Below are positions 21,985-30,153 of a stretch of 64,000 bases of DNA, one piece after another (position 1 is the first letter of the stretch; each line of letters opens with the position of its first letter). The notes under the pieces are model-generated. The model had not been told where the DNA came from and made no database searches. It saw only the letters and a program-made list of their open reading frames with translations. This stretch comes from Alnus glutinosa. Taxonomy: Eukaryota > Streptophyta > Magnoliopsida > Fagales > Betulaceae. A program made the translations under genes and the position numbers. The DNA is taken from NCBI RefSeq assembly GCF_958979055.1, contig NC_084891.1, positions 29,446,001 to 29,510,000 on the forward strand, written 5' to 3'.

Positions 21985-22810
21985 TTAACGCTTCCATTCT
22001 GGCCTCATTCTCTTCCTCTTCGCTTCAGCAATCTCAATTGCCTTTTCAACAGTGGCCACCACACGTTTGCCCTTGCTTTTGGATGCCGGATTAGTTGTTG
22101 TCCCACTGGTTCCCGCACTGCCACCTCGAATTGCATGGCCCCCTCGGATTGCAGGGCCACCTCGAATTGCATGGCCCCCTCGGATTGCAGGGCCACCTCG
22201 GATTGCAGGGCCACCTCGTTCATCACTATCACCCTGAGTTAGATCAATAGGTGTGGTGGGACCCGGTTTGGACTTCCCAAAAATAGCCGCGACCCTTTGT
22301 GTCTTCCGTCTCCTTGGAGGAGGTGGGACAGGATTTGTTGTTGCTAGTGGAGGTGGTGGGACTGGATTTGTTCTTGCTAGTGGAGGTGGTGGGACTGGAT
22401 TTGTTCTTGTAGCCTGTGTAGGAGTTCTTGAGGTGGTACTTTGTGTCTGTTCCAAATGAGTCAAATAAGGTGTGGGACTATCAGTATGCATATAGTACAT
22501 AATAAAAAAAAAAATAAAGGATAATAAAGATTAATAAACGCACACTGTCTGGAGGTGGGGTAGGCAGCACAACACTTGCTTGGGTACTTCTCATTGGACA
22601 TGCCCTTTTATTGTGCCCTCTACCCTTACACATGGAGCATTTCATCCTAGCACCAAATTTTCTCATTCTGTTTGGATTTTTCGGATCTCTACGTTCATCA
22701 ACTTGCCTTTTTCTTACCTTCTTTGGTCTACCCGGGGCCACTCTTGATACTGGGGCCACTCTTGATACCGGGGCCACTCTTGATACAAGAAAGCATATGC
22801 GCCAGTTATA
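21985..22810 (-). CDS. C-terminal exons of the MULE-2 transposase (zinc knuckle and Pro/Gly repeats)
   Basis: Downstream of the main transposase, the frame ending near 22530 holds a threefold VSRVAP repeat (18-bp units, 22739-22790), GRPKKVRKR and an intact CCHC zinc knuckle, CSMCKGRGHNKRAC (near 22600). A further frame (22500-21985) holds three NPVPPPP repeats, alternating RGGPAI/RGGHAI repeats and a basic tail ending MRPEWKR. These regions normally end plant MULE transposases, so they are probably joined to 22821-25224 by splicing. I could not fix the exact junctions, and a frameshift near 22830 is the alternative. Confidence 0.55.
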
Positions 22811-22820
22811 TACCCAATGC

Positions 22821-25224
22821 CTAGTCAAGAGCAGTGGATACCAACCCAGTGAAGTACTCATCAACATAATCCTCTGCATTCTTACAACTATGTTGAATAG
22901 CAGCACATGCATGCACACAGGGGATTCCAGACATTTCCCACACTCTACAACCACAACTTTTTCTCCTCATGTTGACTACAAATTGTCTACCATCTGGACC
23001 AGTCACTTCAAACATGTCATCACCAGCATATAGGGCAATACAGTCCATTGATTCATTCCGGATTGCATCCAACTTATTTTGGATTTTAGGAGTTAACTTC
23101 CCTGTCAAAGTTTGAATGCCATCCCTCTTAGCCTGGTATCTCCTCATCAACTTTTTTCGTATCTGCTCCAGCATGGTCAAGATAGGCTTATTGCGAGCCT
23201 TTAGAATGTATGAGTTAAAACACTCACATATATTATTCTGCAGAAGGTCACACTTTGAATCCGTAGCAAACCATGCTCTTGACCATGTACTAGGATCAAT
23301 TTTGGCCAAGTACTCATGGGCATCACTCTTCATTCTCTTCAGCTCACCCATTACCCTTAGAAAATCCCCTTCAGTGTATGCAGAAGCTGCAGCCCATAAC
23401 TTCTCCTTTAGGGCAATTCCTCTATGCCCCCCAATGTCCCTATAGTTCGCATAAAGATGCCTTACACAAATCCTGTGATCGACGGTTGGCATGACATAAT
23501 CAAAGGCTGGCATTAGACCCTACGATCAAAAAACCACAACATTAGATTAAGAATGTTAGACATTTTAAAATAAAATGAGATCACACGGGGCACTAACCAT
23601 GACTTACCTTCTGTCGATCCGAAATAAATGTTGGCCTGCCATGCCGCTCATGGTTCCCAAGATCAGACACTAGGGTTTCCAAAAACCAGATCCAGCTGTC
23701 CTTAGTCTCAGCTTCAACTACGGCATATGCAATCGGATACATGTTATCATTGCCATCGCGTCCAACTGCAGCTAGAAGTTGCCCCTTAAATGGCCCTTTA
23801 AGGAAACACCCATCCACCCCTATCACAGGCCTGCAACCTTCTAAAAAGCCCTTCTTCATGGCTGCCAAAGAACAATACAGTCTTTGAAACCTTGGATTCG
23901 CCTCGGGTACTGTCCTATCCACTTTCATCACAACACAACTTCCTGGGTTGGTTGCTCTCAAGGTCTCACAATAGTCCCACAAGGCCGCATACTGACCCCC
24001 ATGGTTGCCATATATTTTTTTATTAGCCTTGATTCTTGCCCTATACATCATGCTCGGATTCACATCTATCCTCCATCTTTCTTTCACTTCATTCTGTATC
24101 ACATGTAATGGCATGTCGGGCTGAACTCTAAACTTATCAATCAGTTTATCGGCTATCCATGTAGAGTTTACAATTGAGTTCCTAAATTGTCTGCCACACA
24201 CATGTCTACCTTGAAGGCTGATTATCTGGAATGTAGCTTCATCATCCACCTGTCTAGCATACACTCTATAATTACACTTTGGTTCTTTACATACAACAAT
24301 ACACTTTCTTCTCTCATTTTTTTTAAAGGTAATGTCCTTGCCCCTCTTAAGATTGAACACCCTAACAGCCTCCCTAAATGTCTGTATATCTGGGAATCTC
24401 ATCTTAACTTCCAAACTTGGATCCTCTCGGTCAACTGCATGGAACTTAGACCCTCTTGACTCAGAATTTTCAACTTCTTCATCACTAGCTACTGGTGAGA
24501 CAAGTATGTCACTTCTAGCCATATCAGAGTTATTGTCATCGTCATCATGACCAACTTCATCTTCATTATCACCATTACCACCCTCTTCACTATTCTCATC
24601 ATCACCACCCTCTTCACACTTCTCATCACCCTCTTCACCCTCTTCACCCTCTTCACCCTCATCACTATTCTCATCATTACCACCCTCTTCACTATTCTCA
24701 TCATTACCCCCTTCATTATCCTCTACATTACCTTGTTCAACCCTAGGATTATCATGTTGTACATTAGAGGGTCCAGAACTATCAACATCAACACCAACAT
24801 CAAATACGTCTTCAGTATCACTAAGCTTATCATCCCACCAAGGATCATCCAAATCAGCCCTACCTCCATATTCATTATCATCTTGACTATCCTCTTCATC
24901 ACCTCCTCCTTCCCCAAAAGACACAATATATAACTGCAAAATGGCATGCCCATCATGGCAAGCAGACAGGTTCAGCACATCATGGTCTGAAGTAATTAAA
25001 TGCAACCCATCAGCAAGACTCTTCACGGGGTCTTTAAAATACATTAAATCCCCTAACTTATATCCATATTCCTTACATATATCTTCAATTTCAAAGAAAG
25101 ATAGTTCATCAAGGTCAACACTATCTTTGTGCAGTTCAACTTCACCACCCGTATACTCACACCCAAAACACCGGTCAAACCTACCCCCAAAATGGACCTC
25201 AACCACTAGTTTATTGTGTGCCAT
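22821..25224 (-). CDS. MULE-2 mudrA-like transposase
   Basis: Exons 25224-23608 (539 codons) and 23519 leftward, separated by an 88-bp GT-AG intron, phase 0. Domains in order: PB1-like N-terminus (VEVHFGG), a long acidic Glu/Asp/Asn-Gly stretch (residues about 165-235), a MuDR-type DNA-binding region with CKEPKCNYRV, the DDE core (GVDGCFLKG, ISDRQKGL created by the splice, NNICECFNS) and a SWIM zinc finger (CGCRVWEMSGIPCVHAC). Both catalytic Asp and the Glu are present. No stop interrupts these exons. Without further splicing the frame ends at 22821 after 771 residues; C-terminal exons probably follow (21985-22810). It cuts and joins DNA at the element's terminal repeats in the nucleus. Confidence 0.88.
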
Positions 25225-26104
25225 CCTACGAGGTAAATTTAATAAAACATAGTAAGTGACATGTTGTAAAATTAAATAAAGGCCAACAACACATTAAGTG
25301 ACATATGGGGACCACAACACAGCAGCCAATATACACAACCACAACTTCTCATCTGGGGACCACTACTCTTTTTTGAACACACAATACAGCAACTAACTTC
25401 ACACACTGGCACCATTTTTCTCATCTGACCACTGTTGTTTTTTAAACAGACAATACACCAACTAACTACACACACAGACATAATCATGTACCATTTTCTC
25501 CTCATGGGGTAAATTGCAGTTTTTTAAACACCAAATCAACACAAAGCAGCACATCATGCACATGTAAAAGCAAAGCACATGGTCCCATCATCATACAAAG
25601 CCACAAAGGTAATTGAAATTCAACAAAACACACGGACCCAGTAAGAAAGCAACTTCTCAATAAAAAATATACAAAGCCAATCATTGAAAGCATCTTCCGA
25701 ATAAAACAAAGATTTCATAACCCAAAAACGACGGAACCCTAAGCACATTTTAGTTCGGTTCTTTCGCTTCATTCAAGACAAAATAAAGGAATTATCGAAT
25801 GAATTTAAAAGATATCATAACACAAAAACGACGTAACCTACTTTTGCACAAAACCCTAAATTTAAAAGAGGGGTCTTTTTATTTGAACATACCTTGATCG
25901 AACACCCACTTCGGTCGGTTTAATCACGACAACCCTTAGCCCAAAGTCGATTTCGGCTGAAATTCGTTGGTGATGATAATCCGCAAAGGAATACTGTCTT
26001 CAAAAATTTGTTGTTGATTCCGGAGATGTTTTTCGGGTTTTTACTTTGCACTTGAAACTGGTTTCTGAATTTTTAAATGCATAAGCGGACCGGTCTTTTT
26101 TAAT
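25225..26104. other. MULE-2 transposase 5' leader and promoter region
   Basis: It lies between the transposase ATG and the right terminal repeat. A 60-bp phrase around CTTCTCATCTGGGGACCACT is partly repeated at 25340-25500. No separate gene seen. Confidence 0.5.
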
Positions 26105-26334
26105 TTAGAAAACAACGGCTCAATTTTTTGAGGGTATTTTCGTCCGGTTAAGAGCATATAAGTCACATGCCGCGCACGTGGGTCCATTTCCGTCTCATCA
26201 GACGGAGCAATTGGACGGAAGGGGGTGGATTGAAATTTTTTTCAACTTTCTTGGGTGCAATTAAAGCAATCTAAACATTGGTTCCAAAATTGAAAATTCG
26301 TGTAAACATCAGGGGGGTAAATTGCAGTTTTCCC
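26105..26334 (-). repeat. MULE-2 right terminal inverted repeat
   Basis: Reverse complement of 19778-20007 with two differences seen by eye; ends at GCAGTTTTCCC, followed by the TTATATATA duplication. Confidence 0.93.
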
Positions 26335-26748
26335 TTATATATATATGCTAACTATTTAATATTGTTATATTGTTATATACTAATTATTAATAACATAATA
26401 TGTTAATTTAACATACTAAATATTGTTATCAAAGTATTATAATTAATATGTAATACTATATATATTATACTATGTTTACTATTTACTAATATATATGTAA
26501 GATATGAATGAGCTAACGAGTCGAACTAAAGAGTAGGGCGAGCGATCCGGTCGAGCTTTAAACGAGTTGAGCTCGCGAGCCCCTATCGAGTTTTGTCGAG
26601 CGAGTCGGGTATGTATCACTTACTAATTGGGCGGGTTTCAACAATAACGATCGAGTTTCTACAGTATCGAGCTCGAGTTCGGATCGAGCTAAACCGAGCG
26701 GGTATCGAGCGGGCTGTCGAACGGACTGGCTTATTTACATCCCTAAAT

Positions 26749-28545
26749 TAGTGCGCATGTTGCATGTTAGCTCTCAAGAAGATAATGGCAAAATATAGGA
26801 CAAATTGGCAAAGAGTCGTAATGCTTCTTGCATACTTTGTGTACACACAAAGTGTGTGGCTTTCAATTTTTTTTTTTTTTTTTTTGTTTGAAAAAAAAAA
26901 TCTCTAGACACACTTTGTGTACAAAGTATGCAAGAAGCATTACTCAATTGGCATGCCTTTTCCCGTACAGACAAAGGAAATTATTGCCGATATCAAGACT
27001 CAAGATAGTGCGCATATTGCCTGTCGGCTATCAAGAAGATAATGGCAAAATATAGGACAAATTGGCAAAGAGTTGTAATGCTTCTTGCATACTTTGTGTA
27101 CACACAAAGTGTGCAAGAAGCATTAATCAATTAGCATGCATTTTTTCCTACAGACAAAGAAAATTATTGCTGACGTCAAGACTCAAGATATTGCGCATGT
27201 TGCCAGTCGGCTGTCAAGAAGATAATGGTTGAATATAAGGCAAATTGGCAAAGAGCCGTTATGCTTCTTGCATACTTTGTTTACATACAAAGTGTGGGGT
27301 TTTCTTTCTTTTTCTTTTTCTTTTTTTTAAAAAAAAAAAAAAAAAAAAATCTCTGGACATACACTTTGTGTACAAAATGTTAATTGACGTGGCTTTTTCC
27401 CTACGGACAAAGGAAATTTTTGCCGATGTCAAGAGTATTGAAGATAGTGCGCATGTTGCCTGTCGGCTGTCAGGAAGATAATGGCAGAATTACGACAAAT
27501 TGGTAAAAAGTTGTAATGCTTATTGCATACTTTGTGTACACACAAAGTGTGTAGTTTTCATTTAAAAAAAAAAAAAAAATCTCTCGACAACACTTCGTGT
27601 ACAAAGTATGTACACAAAGTGTGGAAGAAGCATTACTCAATTGGTATGCATTTTTTCCTACAGGCAAAGGAAATTATTGCCTACGTCAAAACTTAAGATA
27701 ATGCGCATGTTGCATGTCTGCTGTCAAGAAGATAATGGTAGAATATAAGACAAATTGGCAAAGAGTTGTAATGCTTCTTGTATACTTTGTGTACACATAA
27801 AGTGCGTGGTTTTCATTCTTTTTTTTTTTTTTTTTTTATTTTCAGTATTTAAAAAAAAAAAAAAAAATCTCTAGGCACACTTTTGTGTACAAAGTGTGCA
27901 AAAAGCATTACTCAATTGGCATGCCTTTTTCCCTACTGACAAAGGAAATTATTGCCGATGTCAAGACTCAAGATAGTGCGCATGTTGCCTGTCAGCTGTC
28001 AAGAAGATAATGGCAGAATATAGGACAAATTGGCAAAGGGTCGTAATGCATCTTGCATACTTTGTGCATTAAAAAAAAAAAAAAAAAAAATTAGGACACA
28101 CAAAGTGTGCAAGAAACATTACTTAATTGGCATGCCTTTTTCTTTTTTTCTTTTTTGTTAAAAAAAATATATATATCTAGACACACTTTATGTACAACAT
28201 GTGTACACAAAGTGTGTAAGAAGCATTACTCAATTGACATGCATTTTTTCTTACAAACAAAAGAAATTATTGCACGTCAAGACTCAAGATAGTTCGCATG
28301 TTGCCGGTCGGCTGTCAAGAAGATAATGGCAAAATATAAGACAAATTCTCAAAGAGTTGTAATGCTTCTTGCATACTTTGTGTACACACAAAGTGTGTGG
28401 TTTTCATTTTTTTTTTATTTAAAAAAAAAAATCTCTGGACACACTTTGTGTACAAAGTGTGCAAGAAGCATTACTTAATTAGCATGCCTTTTTCCCTACA
28501 GACAAAGGAAATTATTGCCGACGTCAAGACTGAAGATAGTATTAG
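26749..28545. repeat. Foldback satellite array, main block
   Basis: Seven or so tandem units of about 180-315 bp. The anchor AAGAAGATAATGG recurs near 26776, 27031, 27214, 27472, 27724, 28000 and 28317. Each unit has an inverted pair: AATGCTTCTTGCATACTTTG and GTACACACAAAG on one arm, and the complement ending AAGAAGCATTAC on the other, with a poly-T/poly-A loop of variable length. A single unit could therefore fold into a long hairpin. Detached fragments lie at 37945-38085 (inverted) and near 54915. Confidence 0.8.
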
Positions 28546-28799
28546 GGGAGAAAGACATTAAGTCTCGTTTGGATTTGTGATTTAAAAATAAAAATTTTAA
28601 ATTTGTGCAATCTTAAAAAATGCAATTAAATGTTTGGTAAAATTATAGTTTGACCTTTAAAATTGCATGTTAGCTTTTAAATTTCGCGTTTTCAAAAAAA
28701 ATCATATTGTTTGCGATTTGAAAAAACAGATTTCTGTGTTTTCAAATCGCAATTTTTAAAATCACAATTCCCAAATAATTCATTTTTTTGCGATTTGTG
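28546..28799. other. AT-rich repeat related to 39165-39450
   Basis: Sequence rich in TTTAAAATCGCAATTT-like phrases, matched by 39165-39450. No gene seen. Confidence 0.45.
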
Positions 28800-29280
28800 G
28801 TCCGTTTGTTTCGACGTAAAATATTTTTGCAGCGCTGGCCAGATTCATTCACTGACAGACAAAATTTCAGCCACTTTCATCAAAATATGGCACAGTGTAG
28901 CCAGATTTCGGCAGCTGGCTGGAATCCGGATGTATTGGCAAGATTCCGGCCAGAATGGCCATAATTCGGCTATTGTGGCCGAAATACGGCACAAACGGCC
29001 CAATTCTGGCACCGACTAGCTAGATTTCGATGCCCGGATCCCAAAATCCAGAAACCTTCGGCACAAATTCAGGCTCCAACAAACTCCAATATTTGGCTGT
29101 GGCAAATTCTCACGAATGTGCATACAAGAATCAAGAATGAAGAGTTTAAATTCAGAAAACGATTTACGATTTTTAAAACCATAAATTATTTTTCAAAAAT
29201 TAAAAAAAAAATTTCGATCAAATTGAAAATGATTTCTATTGACCATCATTTTTTATTGCTCTAAACATTGAAAAATCCTG
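28800..29280. mobile_element. GGCCGGAAT-rich element, truncated copy
   Basis: It starts TCCGTTTGTTTCGACG, like the left end of the element at 48062-48779, and shares its interior of GATTCCGGCCAGAATGGCC-type phrases. The right end is missing. Confidence 0.55.
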
Positions 29281-29369
29281 AAAAGTATATTTCAAAAAAT
29301 ATTATATGTCCAAACGAAAGGAACGTCGGTTTAAAATTGTACTTTTTATTTATGAAATTGAAATTCGAA

Positions 29370-29585
29370 AGAACGGGGGAAGAAATATACAGGTTCAGAA
29401 GCCACGCGTGTTCTCGTTGAGGTATTCAGAAGAAGTAATTACGAAGAAAGACTTGTTAGGTGCCCAGAGAAAAAACGAAGACCTTTTGGGTCAAAACAGT
29501 GAGTCTTTCTTTTTTATTTGTCTTTAGTTACAGATTTGTTGGGTGCCCAGAGAAAAAACGAAGACGTTTTGGGCCAACCACAAAC
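29370..29585 (-). promoter_or_regulatory. Orphan NLR promoter block
   Basis: Reverse complement of the NLR1 promoter block: GAACGGGGGAAGAAATATAC, TTCAGAAGCCACG, TTCTCGTTGAGGTATTC and GGTGCCCAGAGAAAAAACG, with a W-box complement GGTCAA at 29489-29494. Part is repeated immediately to the right (29532-29575). It points leftward, as a minus-strand NLR promoter would, but no NLR coding region follows. Confidence 0.6.
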
Positions 29586-30153
29586 TCGCAGTAATTTGTG
29601 CAATTGATGATGAATGTCAGATTATCTAAAAAAAAAAAGATGATGAATGTCAAATAGATGGACAAATCTGTTCGGGAACAGATCTTTTTATCGTGGAATT
29701 AGACATGCTATTAACGAAAAATATTTAAATATAATAGATAAAGTTTTAGATAGCTAGCTTGATGTGAGGTATTTTGAAAAGTGATTAGTTAAACTTAAAA
29801 AACCAAAAAAAAAAAAGAAAGAAAATTCTAGTTAAATTTTAGCAGCTAAATATATAATAGCTAGGTCACATGTGTTAAAAATGTCCATGCCATCGTCAAA
29901 TACAAATCAAGATGCTAATTACAGATAGCTATTAGAAACACTAACATTTCATTTAAACAGTCTGGTGGTGGCATATATGCCTCGAATAACGAAGATACAA
30001 GTACAAATTATTAGAAGCAACAAACATAAAATTATTCCGTGAAAACGAAAAGACAACAACTGAGCAGTAAACAAAGACCATGCAAGGGACTACCTCATAA
30101 CAGGTAACACCAATAGAAAGGAACACCATCTCTGCTTCCGTCGAATTACTCTG
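29586..30153. other. NLR2 3' flank
   Basis: 29870-30150 is closely matched downstream of NLR4 (55900-56180), downstream of the truncated copy (40480-40770), and in part at 49075-49145. No other gene seen. Confidence 0.65.

Larger units (their letters stand above)
19778..26334. mobile_element. MULE-2, complete Mutator-like element
   Basis: The 6557-bp element is bounded by 230-bp terminal inverted repeats (19778-20007, 26105-26334) that differ at two positions by eye. TTATATATA at 19769-19777 and 26335-26343 is an exact 9-bp target duplication, the size made by Mutator transposases. Two convergent genes fill it: a plus-strand GRF zinc-finger gene and a minus-strand transposase with intact catalytic residues. 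Near-identical ends and open frames suggest recent movement. Confidence 0.93.
19232..26747. mobile_element. hAT-like non-autonomous element, split by MULE-2
   Basis: The left end TAGAGATGTAATCGAGCC and the right end (complement TAGGGATGTAAATAAGCC) are inverted copies. The interiors (19232-19777 and 26344-26747) are rich in GAGCTCGA and TCGAGC phrases. The host satellite gives TAGTGCG on both sides (19225-19231, 26749-26755; 7 of 8 if extended), fitting the 8-bp duplication of hAT elements. It has no coding sequence of its own; everything coding within belongs to the inserted MULE. Confidence 0.65.

Noticed and set aside
24547-24933. Ile/Thr-rich plus-strand ORF
   Set aside because: It is the complement of the acidic Glu/Asp-coding stretch of the MULE-2 transposase.
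26749-28545. CRISPR-like array
   Set aside because: Units are long, imperfect, self-complementary and have no unique spacers; the genome is a plant's.
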